64,000 bases of DNA from Zhengitettix transpicula. Taxonomy: Eukaryota; Arthropoda; Insecta; Orthoptera; Tetrigidae. Position 1 is the first letter of the stretch; every line of letters begins with the position of its first letter. Below are positions 13,101-22,300 of this stretch, in pieces. Position numbers and translations under genes: made by a program. Location: assembly GCA_037074705.1 (NCBI GenBank), contig CM073590.1, positions 179,939,246-180,003,245 on the forward strand, in the 5' to 3' direction. Under the pieces are notes generated by a model. That model made no database searches, was not told the DNA's origin, and worked only from the letters and a program-made list of their open reading frames with translations.

Positions 13101-16100
13101 CATCACAGGTTGAAACAATTGCTTATTGAAGACCAGCTGTATACAGAATAGGTATTTAATTGGAACTAGCATAAAATTACTTCACATAACAGAACTTGTG
13201 CATAAAAATTCAATTTTTGCAGAGCCTTAAAATACACACTGAAGCAGAGCGTGAGCTACGAAATCAGCTTAAGCGGCAAGCAGAAGCCCATTCTGATCAC
13301 TTGAAGGATGCTGTCACTACTAGAGAACAAGAACTAGTTAGGCAGTTCCAGCATAGAATGGATGAATTGTCAGCTGACGAACAAGCTAAATACAAAATTC
13401 AACTTGCTTCTATGATGGGTAGGCTGCGAGGACTTGAGACAGCATTAAAAGGTATAATTTGTAATGGGAAAATATTCAACTCACATTATAAACTGAGGTT
13501 TCTTTTAGTTATGTCAAGTAATTGGCTGTCTGCAGTTTGTGTGGCAAAGTAATTTGAGGGCCAGAAGATGGCAGATGTTGGGTCATAAATTGAGTGACCA
13601 CTTGGTGGTGGTCCACTGGCTTTGATGATCTGACCCAATGGAAAAACACAAGATATAGAAGGTGGAGACTGCCTTCTTAAAAGTGCACAAAGGGAATCTT
13701 TTGTGAAGGAGAAAGATCGAGTTTAGCTAGTTAGTGAATAATAAATATCAAGTCTGAGAAACGTTAAGCTGAGTTAATCAGTGAGAAATATTGATTCTGG
13801 GTCATGGAAGGAGCCATCTGTTCGGTTACCTGCCTTGCTGCACCCTATACCTGCAGAGTCCTTATCCTCACCAAACCAGCAAACAACATAGTAAGGCAGT
13901 AACAGAATTATTAACAATAAATAAAGTATCTTGGGACATCTATACATACATTTAAATGGTGCACCACACCCTGTGTTCAGAAATTCTATTGTGCTGAGAC
14001 AAGCATTTTAAATTATTATTGAAATGTTAACACTAAAGAAAATAAACTTTAAATCCAATTGTTTTGCCAAATTAATTTGTAAGGCCCCCATCCCCGCCAC
14101 CAACCAAAAAATTACAAGTTTAATAGAGAAAATTATAAATAATCAACAGTAGTTTCCAATTTAACAAATTTGTGTTTCTTATAATGATTAAACAAATAAA
14201 ATATGCAGTGTTTATTAACAGTTTATTGTGAACAGAAGTTACATAAATAATATTGAAAGGCAAGGTCGATATGATTATTATGGTTTGTCCGTGATAATTT
14301 CTGTATACATATCTGGAAATCTCTGAATTCCATCCTGTAAAGAAGCTATCAAATATGCTGTCAACAGCTCTTTGTAATCCTCTAACACTAAAGTTGTCAC
14401 GATTATTATTTTTATTTGAATGTACTATATTACTCATGTTGTACCTCATTTACAAATACATGCATTACATAATCATTCCACTTAATAATTTCAATCCTAA
14501 ATCTAAAGTCAAAATTTGTTAATTTTAGCACGAGCTGATGCTGACAAGAGAACTGCAAAAGCTCAGTTGTTATGGAGTGCCTGCCAGGGCCTACATTTGA
14601 GATTAAAATCAGGATCACCCGGAACTGCATGGAGTGAAAAGCTGAAACCTCTTACACCAGAAGTTAGTGCTGTCAAAAATTCTGCTGGTTAGTAAAATCT
14701 CAATTTATTTTGTCCTTCAATTGAAATACAATAAAACCAATATTGAAAAATAATATTAAAATAGTAATTTGTGTTTCATTTGTCATTAATATATATTCAA
14801 ACTATTATATACCAATATTTAATATATATCTAACTTTTAATGCCTTAATTAATGTTCTAATTATTTATTTCATTCATACTACATACCAAATTTATCTGTA
14901 TCTTGTGAATAGAGCACTACATACACAGCAGATTTGGCAGGAAGGTTTCAATCAGACTTGACAGAACATGCTCACCACAGAAACCCAGAATAACTAAATC
15001 AAAGTCAGCAGAAATGGTGATAGAACTATGCATAGAATTGGATTTTTAGACCTCTGTATAAACACCAATAATACACAAAGGAACATTTTTGTTAAATGTA
15101 ATAGTGCAATTTAACAACAAAGTTTTAATATACATGATATTTGGTGGTGAATTACTTTCTAAGTCAATCAACACCATACACACCACATTCTAGATAATTT
15201 AGTGAAGAAATTATCGGGGGTTCCATTATGTATAGTAGAAAAAATTATTATATGTCTGAGTAACTCTTTGCTGGATGTAACGAGGATGGATTCTTTAAAT
15301 TTCCTTTTAAATGAATGTGGATCAAAACAAACTTTGCAGAATTTCCAATTAAATTTTCATCCATAATTGACTAATTTGGATGTTTCTCCAAATTTTATGT
15401 TGTACTTGTGTTTGTTAATTAGAATGTCGACATGTTATTTTGTTTCTCAAACATAACTGTTACCACATTGGCAAGGTATTGCATATATGATAGCTGTTAT
15501 TTTGGAATTGTCATTTGTTGGATATGTAATAGAAATGTTGCTTCTTTTGTATTGTGACTGATTGTTTTTATGCCTTTGTGATTAGGCGTATTTTCTCAGA
15601 TAAGTTTGGCAGATATGTCATAAATATAGGAGCTAATTATGTGTGTTCCACAATGGCTACTCAGCAAAGTGTTAATGTCCCAGCAACCGAGTAAAGAAGC
15701 CCGTCACTCACACCCTATAAATTTAACAGCAAGTCCCAAACTGTTCAGTAAGACAGTGAAGGCCTTGATAGCCGACTATGGAATAAGCTGAATCTAGTAG
15801 GTTTATTTTGTTAAGGAGTGTATGGGCTCTTGCACTTAGCTCTGATTCTTAACACTTTCCATGAAGACTTGGGAGAATTTGCAGTTTGAATCGTAGGTTA
15901 ATCTTTTTTCCTTCTTCCATCATATTGTTTGCTACTATAGACAATAGAACAGTCGATAATTTCTTCACTAAATAACAATTGTCAACAAACTTACGGTTGC
16001 TATTTTGTATTACTGATTAGAAATGAAGTCATCCACCTTGGTCACTTTTGTATTTTCAACTTAAAGAATTTTAACACAATCTTATATGAAGTTTTTTTGC

Positions 16101-17351
16101 ACTTTTTGTATGTTAATAACACAGTATGAATGAATGAACACATGATTGATACTTAGTTTTGGTCTTGGCACCTTGTGCCATTTAAGTATTTTTTTTTGGA
16201 ACGTGTAACTGTCAATTTATTTCTTTGACAATATTCAAATAAGAAGGTATGGAATTAAAATAGTGTACATCTGTTTAAAAATATACTTATAGAGATAAAA
16301 TAGCCAACTAACAGATAATTTTGAAGTGATAATAGAAATACCACACAATATTTATGGCATCCTTTCGTAAGGTGATTAAAAATTTAAGAGTTGTGACTAC
16401 GACAAAACAACATTCTCTCGTGATGAAAGGAAAAAGAATTATGGAAATATTTGCTGTATTTATATTACTTCATTATTGTCTGTTATTTTATTGAGTCCGT
16501 AAATAGGTAACAATATTTGATAACACTCCATGTGAATACTAAATATACCAACACCATCTTCCATTTTTATAAGAAAATATTTCTATGCAAAGTTGCAGTT
16601 CTTTTTTTCTCAATCTAATAACTGCATTGTAAAATGAAAATATTGATGTTCTTAATTTCTCAGCTAAAATTTTGTTTTCAATTTTAATTTAGCAGATAAT
16701 GATGAATTGGTAGCAATAGTTTTGGCTAGTATTCCAAACGAAGCTGTAACACGTGGTGTGTATCCAGAAGATGCTCTTAGGGAAAGATTTCTAAAGGTGG
16801 AACGTGTTGCAAGACAACTGGCTTTGCTTCCAGAGGGTGGAGGATCTTTGCCTCTTTACTGCTTATCTTATTTGCAAAGTTTCCTTGTTGTAAATGCTAT
16901 ACATCATATACCTCTATCAGAGCTCTCAAATGAACCAGTGGAGATCAGCAAATTGAATACATACGATATATTATTAAGAGCAAGGTAAGTTTTTGAGAAA
17001 ATTATAGTGATTTATCTCTTGTTCTCTTCTACCTTTTTGTAGTTGTGGGTTACCACAAGCAAGAAGTCCTGTAATATATTTTCATTATTCTATCCATATT
17101 TTATCATCAACACAAATAATCCAGTTTGGACCATAATTTTGCTTTACTGTAATAATGTGTTTGCACTCAACAGGTACTGGCTTGACCGAGGGAACTTCAA
17201 TCAGGCATTACGGTATATGAATTTGTTGAAAGGCGCTTCACGAAGAGTGGCAACAGATTGGATGAAGGAAACAAGAATTTTACTAGAGACACAACAGGCA
17301 GCAAATACCTTGATGGCTCATGCTTCTGCATCTGGACTTGTACATTTGTAA
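903..17351 (+). CDS. Mitofilin: MIC60/mitofilin (IMMT), MICOS complex core subunit; 12 exons, 5' partial
   Basis: Exons join as 903-1109, 2915-2967, 3433-3528, 5331-5528, 8682-8820, 10725-10929, 11007-11144, 12240-12371, 13223-13451, 14529-14687, 16693-16984 and 17174-17351. All junctions are GT-AG and in phase, giving 674 residues plus stop. The protein starts with an inner-membrane anchor (about residues 5-27, glycine/alanine rich) followed by YDPNFRKW, as in mitofilins. A charged linker and a long coiled coil (about 185-460) follow. The C-terminal mitofilin signature contains [11 protein letters not shown] (477-487) and ends in the helical lipid-binding/mitofilin region. MIC60 sits in the mitochondrial inner membrane, faces the intermembrane space and builds crista junctions with MIC19 and MIC10. 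Human MIC60 is about 758 residues, so only a short presequence is missing. Family identity is secure; exon 3433-3528 and donor 2967 are the least certain parts. Confidence 0.95.
2915..2967 (+). CDS. Mitofilin: MIC60 exon, linker region
   Basis: The acceptor is TTTTAG at 2914. The exon reads [18 protein letters not shown] and uses donor CAG|GTGATC at 2968. A second donor at 3022 (T|GTAAAT) has the same phase and would add 18 charged residues, so either end may be used. Confidence 0.75.
3433..3528 (+). CDS. Mitofilin: Probable MIC60 cassette exon (32 codons)
   Basis: An open frame of exactly 96 bases lies between the acceptor TTATAG (3427-3432) and the donor G|GTAACA (3529). It enters and leaves in the same phase as its neighbours, so it can be included or skipped without a shift. 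The peptide includes [13 protein letters not shown] infer it from splice signals and phase; it lies in the poorly conserved linker, so homology cannot confirm it. Confidence 0.55.
3901..3960. repeat. AT-rich tract with short (CA)n
   Basis: A short (AC)n run at about 3918-3929 is embedded in AT-rich intron sequence. Confidence 0.5.
3972..4130. repeat. Interspersed repeat family C copy
   Basis: It shares the block GGAACGAGAGATAGCTT...CTTACCTGAA with copies near 8100-8195 (inverted), 8465-8575, 9945-10060, 10385-10560 and 25005-25565. It contains a small hairpin (GGAGGCTATCAGCCTCC). No coding capacity is seen. The family type is not recognised. Confidence 0.55.
4200..4340. repeat. Imperfect (CATA)n/(CA)n microsatellite
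   Basis: Degenerate CATACA and CACACA repeats fill this stretch inside a MIC60 intron. Confidence 0.75.
4345..5110 (-). mobile_element. Penelope-like retroelement remnant (GIY-YIG end)
   Basis: On the minus strand, a Cys-rich knuckle [16 protein letters not shown] (about 4650-4600) is followed, one frame over, by [19 protein letters not shown] (about 4560-4500). This resembles the CxxC and GIY-YIG-type endonuclease block of Penelope-like elements, with the usual YIG(E)T degraded to YIDQT. Upstream (higher coordinates) lies decayed coding sequence with stops. The copy is frameshifted and inactive. Assignment to the class is confident; the exact family is unknown. Confidence 0.7.
5331..5528 (+). 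CDS. Mitofilin: MIC60 exon, linker and start of helical region
   Basis: The acceptor is TGTACAG (ends 5330) and the donor AG|GTAATA (5529). It encodes a Lys/Glu-rich stretch, then [20 protein letters not shown], which is characteristic of the region before the MIC60 coiled coil. An open frame runs upstream of the acceptor, but it is intronic. Confidence 0.9.
6370..6662. repeat. Foldback repeat family B, copy 1
   Basis: The left end (AGCCAAATACAGACAAAG...ATCACACAGTGTTTCTG) and the right end (CATCTGACAAAAGGAAC...GGTATTTAT) are inverted versions of each other, with smaller inverted blocks between. On the minus strand the left arm has CTGAAGA, a hairpin GGAA/TTTC, then GAAAC, the hammerhead-like core discussed in the findings. 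Confidence 0.7.
6860..8160 (-). pseudogene. Dead non-LTR retrotransposon reverse transcriptase (Jockey-like)
   Basis: Reading down from 8143 on the minus strand: [20 protein letters not shown] (RT boxes 1-2), a degraded QYGFR-type box near 7960, FFAGDIAIS near 7600 (the catalytic FADD box with the first Asp lost), and [19 protein letters not shown] near 7340 (thumb). Frames change several times and stops interrupt, so it is a relic. The order and motifs fit Jockey-group LINEs of insects. It lies antisense inside a MIC60 intron. Confidence 0.75.
8098..8575. repeat. Family C copies in inverted arrangement
   Basis: The block at 8102-8190 is the reverse complement of the block at 8465-8570 with moderate divergence (both contain AATTGAAGCT and GAAGAACT-type segments). 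About 270 bases of plain AT-rich sequence separate them, so the pair could form a foldback. Confidence 0.5.
8682..8820 (+). CDS. Mitofilin: MIC60 exon, coiled coil
   Basis: The acceptor TTTTGCAG ends at 8681 and the donor AT|GTGAGT starts at 8821. It reads [19 protein letters not shown] and continues with a Lys/Glu-rich helix. This exon has no useful ATG and is found by splice phase and mitofilin-like content. Confidence 0.88.
9590..9800 (-). mobile_element. Second short Penelope-like-related fragment
   Basis: The stretch around 9655-9740 (CCATGTGGAGAAAA..GAGCTCC..) resembles 4975-5045 in the larger Penelope-like fragment, in the same orientation. No intact motif is left. This is inference from the local repeat match only. 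Confidence 0.4.
9940..10070. repeat. Family C copy followed by (AT)n
   Basis: It begins CATTTGGATAGGAAAGAGAG and contains the TACCTGAAATCA block shared with 10392-10450 and 25427-25480. It ends in a (TA)n run at about 10054-10071. Confidence 0.55.
10385..10565. repeat. Family C copy
   Basis: It shares CATTTGGATAGAAAAGAGAG and CTTACCTGAAATCA with the copies at 9940 and 25427. No coding potential is seen. It sits about 160 bases upstream of a MIC60 exon. Confidence 0.5.
10725..10929 (+). CDS. Mitofilin: MIC60 exon, coiled coil
   Basis: The acceptor TTAAAG ends at 10724 and the donor is GTG|GTAAGT at 10930. It encodes a heptad-rich helix containing [17 protein letters not shown]. It ends on a codon boundary. 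Confidence 0.9.
11007..11144 (+). CDS. Mitofilin: MIC60 exon, coiled coil
   Basis: The acceptor TTTACAG ends at 11006 and the donor GAG|GTAATT follows 11144. It has 46 codons, phase 0 at both ends, and includes [20 protein letters not shown], a conserved hydrophobic helix of mitofilins. Confidence 0.92.
12240..12371 (+). CDS. Mitofilin: MIC60 exon, coiled coil
   Basis: The acceptor TTATTGCAG ends at 12239 and the donor is AGG|GTGAGA at 12372. It has 44 codons with phase 0 at both ends, ending in a charged helix ([19 protein letters not shown]). Confidence 0.9.
12758..13057. mobile_element. MITE-like element with terminal inverted repeats
   Basis: The ends are inverted copies of each other: CAGGTGACTGATACCAAGAC on the left matches CAGGTGACTGACACCAAGGC read from the right (18 of 20). 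About 260 bases of non-coding sequence lie between. No flanking target duplication is obvious (atcgc / atgat). It lies in the MIC60 intron before exon 13223-13451. Confidence 0.6.
13223..13451 (+). CDS. Mitofilin: MIC60 exon, end of coiled coil
   Basis: The acceptor TTTTTGCAG ends at 13222 and the donor AAAG|GTATAA follows 13451. It continues the coiled coil with [20 protein letters not shown] and ends at [13 protein letters not shown], a conserved segment just before the mitofilin signature. Confidence 0.94.
13560..14100. other. Intronic sequence, one weak palindrome
   Basis: An imperfect inverted repeat TGGGTCA...TGACCCA brackets 13585-13640 with GACCACTTGGTGGTGGTC at its centre. Nothing else is recognisable in this MIC60 intron. 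Confidence 0.35.
14529..14687 (+). CDS. Mitofilin: MIC60 exon with the mitofilin signature
   Basis: The acceptor is TTTTAG (ends 14528) and the donor G|GTTAGT. It encodes [19 protein letters not shown], the hallmark block of the C-terminal mitofilin domain, followed by a Lys/Pro segment. Confidence 0.95.
15000..16250 (-). mobile_element. Penelope-like retroelement remnant with GIY-YIG motif
   Basis: On the minus strand, [20 protein letters not shown] (about 15645-15583) matches the end of the RT region of Penelope-like elements. It is followed by [15 protein letters not shown] (about 15500-15455), the GIY-YIG signature with its conserved Cys pair. Stops interrupt both, so it is dead. The order RT then endonuclease on one strand is as expected. 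Inverted short segments (GATAATTTCTTCACTAAAT, 15955-15975, and its complement near 15200) bracket the remnant. Confidence 0.75.
16298..16492. repeat. Foldback repeat family B, copy 2 (degraded)
   Basis: The left end (ATAGCCAACTAACAGATAAT...ATACCACACAATATTT) and the right end (ATTTATATTACTTCATTATTGTCTG) are inverted relatives matching the other family B ends. The central core is decayed. Confidence 0.55.
16693..16984 (+). CDS. Mitofilin: MIC60 exon, C-terminal mitofilin domain
   Basis: The frame includes [40 protein letters not shown] and the [13 protein letters not shown] block typical of mitofilin C-termini. The acceptor is the tandem AGCAG at 16691-16695; both AGs keep the frame and differ by one residue. 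The donor is AAG|GTAAGT at 16985. Confidence 0.95.
17174..17351 (+). CDS. Mitofilin: MIC60 last coding exon
   Basis: The acceptor CTCAACAG ends at 17173. It reads [20 protein letters not shown] and ends with an amphipathic helix and TAA at 17349-17351. This matches the C-terminus of mitofilins, so the 3' end of the reading frame is complete. Confidence 0.96.
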
Positions 17352-17436
17352 ATACTGCTCTCTATGAGAAGCACTGAACAGGAAAAATGTATTAGCCTTT
17401 ATTTCAAATTAATGTAAATATCAGCTGGAACAATAG

Positions 17437-17442
17437 AATAAA
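17437..17442 (+). promoter_or_regulatory. Candidate MIC60 poly(A) signal
   Basis: AATAAA lies 86 bases past the MIC60 stop codon, the first canonical signal there. The region is AT-rich, so chance occurrence is possible. Confidence 0.5.
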
Positions 17443-18089
17443 AGTAAATATTCATAAGCAGTTAGTTTATTATTGAGCATAACCTAACCTTTTGAATATC
17501 ATACCAAATGTATTTAATTTTAAATTTGTAAATTGTTTCTATGAAATTATATGGAAAGGTTTTCTTCTTCTCAACATTCAAAATGAAATGCTCTAAAATA
17601 TTTCACATCTTGAAATTAGACTTATTACATCATTTCAGATTTTTATTTTCATACTTCAAAGTAGAATTGTACTAAAAATCTCCTTAGTTTTACTTCTACC
17701 CATGTGTAGGAGGAGAACGTAATGTTATTAACCATGGACACACAATGTTCTAGTTACTAACACTTGAATCGTATCTCAATTTTCCAGTAAGCTTTAAATT
17801 GGATTTTACTTTGACCTTGCGTATAGGAAGGAAACATTACAATGCAATATGGCTAAGTCAGAAATTACATATAATACACATTTCTTCCCCATAATCAGGG
17901 AATTAATTTGATAACAATGTTATACTAAATTTATTTGTTTGAAAGTAGACTATTGTCTTTTTCATTATATTTAGATGCAACTGAAGAGGTCCCTGATCAT
18001 TGGTAAGAAACATTTTGTGCATTATATGTAAATTTCTGATTATAGCCATGTTACAAAAATAATATTAAAACAAGTAATTAATTTTCAAT

Positions 18090-18095
18090 TTTATT
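18090..18095 (-). promoter_or_regulatory. Candidate TMEM201 poly(A) signal
   Basis: TTTATT on the plus strand reads AATAAA for the minus-strand gene, about 340 bases after its stop codon. The AT-rich context makes this tentative. Confidence 0.4.
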
Positions 18096-18434
18096 TAAAA
18101 TTACTCTTTATATACAATAAGATTAATACAGGCTAAACAATTTCAATAGATACCAATATTGTATAATTATCTTACATTGACACTGACACAGTGTAAAACA
18201 TCTTCAATATGAATACTCCATGACAATAAAAATTGTCAGAATTTCACTACAAAAATCTGACATTTACTAAATCTGTAACAAAAATTTTCAAAAATAAATA
18301 AGTCAGAAAAAAATTTAATCATTAATGTATAAAAATTTAGCTGTCTACATCTACAAAGTCTGATTTTAAAAATTAAAAACTGATTTAAACAGGCAGTGAT
18401 AAAGGTGAGGTAGGTCAATTCTTGTGGAATTTAG

Positions 18435-19359
18435 TTAGTTACCCACACTTTTTACAGTGTAGAAACATGCAGCTAGAATGTTTAAAACAACGCTGCTTAT
18501 GAACAAGGTTGACAGAACAAGATTTTGCTTGATATGAGAAAACAACCCTTCACTTTTACAGTCTTCAGAACTGGAGCTACACCCAGAATTATTTACTTGA
18601 GTTAATATATTCGCTGGACAGCATACATACGGGTGTGGAATGTAACTCACTGGCTGGGATGTGAAACATGTGTTACTGTAAAACGGAACTAGTATCGGTG
18701 GATATGCAGGAACTTGTTCAGAATCATTACCACAAACTGAATAAGACCTGCTACCTGGCAAGTTTACTGCAGAATCCAAGACAAGTCGACTACTCATGGA
18801 TCCGAAACCAGAACTCTGGCTTGAAGACCGTGACAGAGGAGTGGTGTTAAAGTGATTAGGTGTCTGCCAATACCCACCGGCGAGCCACGAAGACTGTGTG
18901 ACATTTTTGCCACTGTTGAACCTTGGTGGACTAAGAACAGGTCGAGGTCTCTGATAGTCCAATTTTACTGTGGGAAAAGTGCTCGTGGAAGTTTTCTGAT
19001 CATATACACGTGGTTCAAGAAACGATGATCTACTGCTTGCCCTGCTAGCTGGTCTAGATGACCCACCCAGATTTAAGTTGCCGAGTCTGTTATCCAAATC
19101 AAAGTCTCCAGGAACGTAAGTCTTCTCTGTGTTAGTTGAATTGAGAACAGGGGATGATAATGGGAAGAAGTTATGGTTATTAACAATCTTGGGGTTGGAC
19201 ATTTTGGAAGTTGTTTCTTTATTATGGTTAGCACAAATAGTTGCAGGAAAAGAATGATTGAATGGATTAGGAGATGGGTTTATTTTGAAGGATTTTTTAC
19301 AGTCTCTCACAGGAGAATCCTCGTTGATGTTGCTATTTATTTCTGATGGCATCCTTTCT
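18435..19359 (-). CDS. Tmem201: TMEM201 last coding exon (Ser-rich tail and final TM)
   Basis: The acceptor TTTTAG is at 19360-19361 and the frame continues from the split Arg codon. It encodes a Ser/Asn/Pro-rich tail with FDLDNRLGNLNLGGSSRP, then NLVLSTLFISSVVLNILAAC near the C-terminus. The stop is at 18437-18435. Confidence 0.9.
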
Positions 19360-22300
19360 CTAAAATAAAGAAAATTTAGACTTAATTTTCATTTCAGATA
19401 TAAAATAATATGGCACTGAAATAGAAAATCATAACTGTACTTACTTCTCTAAAATCAATTTGTAAATAAAACTTATTTCCAAGCATCTAATGTCGATACG
19501 CTAAATTGATATTGGAAATTTGGTTACATACCAACTCGATGTCAGTATTGGTCAGGCAGGCAGAAAATACAAACAAACATTATCAAACTATTCTAATTAA
19601 TAATTGTAAATAATTTGCAACAAAGACTGTCAACATTAACAATTTTCCTTCCTCTCACCCTGATCACTAGGCAGTTATTTAAAAAGGGAATCATTACATA
19701 TTACCAAAAGTAAGTTCTCAAGCAGTTATCTGAAACTTTAACATTAGATTATTATATAATCTCATGCCTAAGAAGATGGCTGTGGGATGAAATGGAGATA
19801 TAGGCTTATTCCATCAGCAAGACTTATGTACATTTCTAGAGATGTCATATCAGGAATCACTTGTGATAATTTTCTGCTTTCTTTATTTTAATCTGAGTAC
19901 AAATCTGATTTTTATCTAAAGTAATTAACAGACATCTGGTCACCAGACGGATATAAGGTATGATACCTACAAGTTTCCAGAACACATTGCACTAAATTGT
20001 TTATAATTAAAATTACAAATATTTGACAAATGAAATGCTACAGGATTTCTGTGTAAAAACTGACTTCAAGAACAAAATTGAAGACACTGCCATGCTTAAT
20101 TTGGAAGTCCATCCAACATGTAAAAATAAAGGTGAATAGAATCCATGAGCTTCAAATGATGATTAGCATTCAATTTTCACTGTAACATCACAGTCAATAT
20201 TTTTTACTTTTTAAAACAGCAATGTAGAAAAACCGCTTAACAATTTCAAATATACATAGACGTCTATGATAGGTGTACCACCTTCAGCAACAAAGTCTTG
20301 CAACCAACAGAACCTTTGTAACCCCAAACAAGTATTCAAGGAAAATAAAATGAAATAAAAGAATCAAAGTATTACCCACAAAATTCTATTTCAATTTACC
20401 TCTTTGGAAGTTGAACACCAGCAGATGGCATTTTCTTTAAGAGACATTTAGTAGTTTTAGGTGTCATGATGACACATGCACAGCCAACGAAAGTCACAAA
20501 TAACGACATCACCTATAAAGACAATTTATTTGTTTTATCATCTCATAAAATGAATGTCACAAAGCATGTATAAATTACTACAATAAATACAATTTTATAT
20601 TCATTTTGAGAGAAACTATAAAATTATGATTCAAATATAAACAAGATTTTTTTAAATTTATTTGACTAATATAAAAACCAAAGTTATTGAACTACATTCA
20701 TACAAACTTTACAAAAACTTAGATTTCTACGACAACAGAATATACAATGATGTATTGCCAGTTCATTAGCAATTTTAACAACTGCTTTAGCCTATCAAAA
20801 TGTGACAAAATTGTATCACCAATATGAATTCAGTCAACAGAAAACTTCAGAGAGTCTATTACCCCACACACCCTACATTCAGAATGCAAGCAATGAAAAT
20901 AAAAACCAGTTTATGACACATATTTTGCTTTGGTTGACAGAAAAGCAGAATTAAGTGTTCATATAATACGAATACACTTACATGAATTGAGGTGAAATCA
21001 ACAAGGCTCACATAACTACGGATTCCTGGCCAGTTTCCTAGCCAACACTGCAAATGTAACAGCATCCAGCAAGCACAGATGGTCAAGTCTACAAACTTCC
21101 TTGGCTTTGTAAGAAATATTAAAATTTGTATCACCAGTACAGTACCAGTGATTATTAATTCTACATTGAGAAAATAGTGGAGGGATTTAATAACAAACGT
21201 CGGCATAGTAGGTAACCACTGAGGTAAAATTGATACAAGGGAAGGTGGTAACACTTGTCCATGATTCACATGTACAATAAAGGCAGAGAGTAAACATGTA
21301 CTTGCAGCAAATGTAATCAACTGGAAATTTTTCTTGTTTGCCTGAAAAATCTGCACAGCTGACACAAACATCTGAAAAGTAAAACACACATAAAACAAAC
21401 TTAAAGCTGGAAAATGTTAAATGTCTATTAATGATAGAAATTTTATACTATTAAGATTAATATTAGACAAAAATATCAGGAAACAAAAATTTGATCACCA
21501 AGTCTTATATTTATAAAATTACACTTTTAAAACAAAAGCTTGCATAATCAATTGACAGATTAATTTAACTGCACTTCAATGTTCATTGGTTCACTATTAA
21601 ATTCCAGAAATTGAAATTTCATAGATTACTAACCACCAAGTGATTTAAGGCGATTCTGAATCATAATTATTTACTGTTACAGCCAAGAAGTATCAATGGT
21701 GTATATTTGCCTTAGGACAAACCATGGATCCACTAGCTAAGTCCTATATTGAAACAGCTGTTGCATGGTGAAAATTTTCTCAAAGAAAGAAATGTAATGA
21801 ACTACTCTGGGAAGAAGTAACAAAGTTTCCAGAAATGTTGTGTGGTGTTTATATCAACACGTCTTTTGTCTGTATTTGGTAATTTTATCTCAATAATTAA
21901 TTTCTTTAAAAAAGGGGGTTAGTATTTTTCACTTCAAAGTATTTTTCGGCAGAAGTTATACCCACATGACGAAACATTGCTTTGTATAAAAATTGTAGGT
22001 GATAAAATTTCCTACCGAAGTGGTCTTAACAATTTTTAACATAAGACCAACAGTTCTAGAGTTATAGGATCAAGTAAGTAACAAAATGTTTAATATTTGG
22101 CTTTATTTACATTTTATTGTTAAAGAACATTATTGTATGCAGATCTTGTTATCTATCTCTTTATGCCAAGTAATCTAGAACTGGGCCATTGGTGCGGGCT
22201 ACGTCGCAGTTCTCACACTGTTGAGCGATGAATTCCCAATTTCCGACACCCAAAACCTGTTGTACAATTACAAAATTTTTTAACAAGGACAGAGGCAACT

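Larger units (their letters stand above)
17352..18434. other. Intergenic spacer between convergent MIC60 and TMEM201 genes
   Basis: This spacer holds the two 3' UTRs and poly(A) signals of genes transcribed toward each other. No other gene-like content is seen. Confidence 0.6.
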
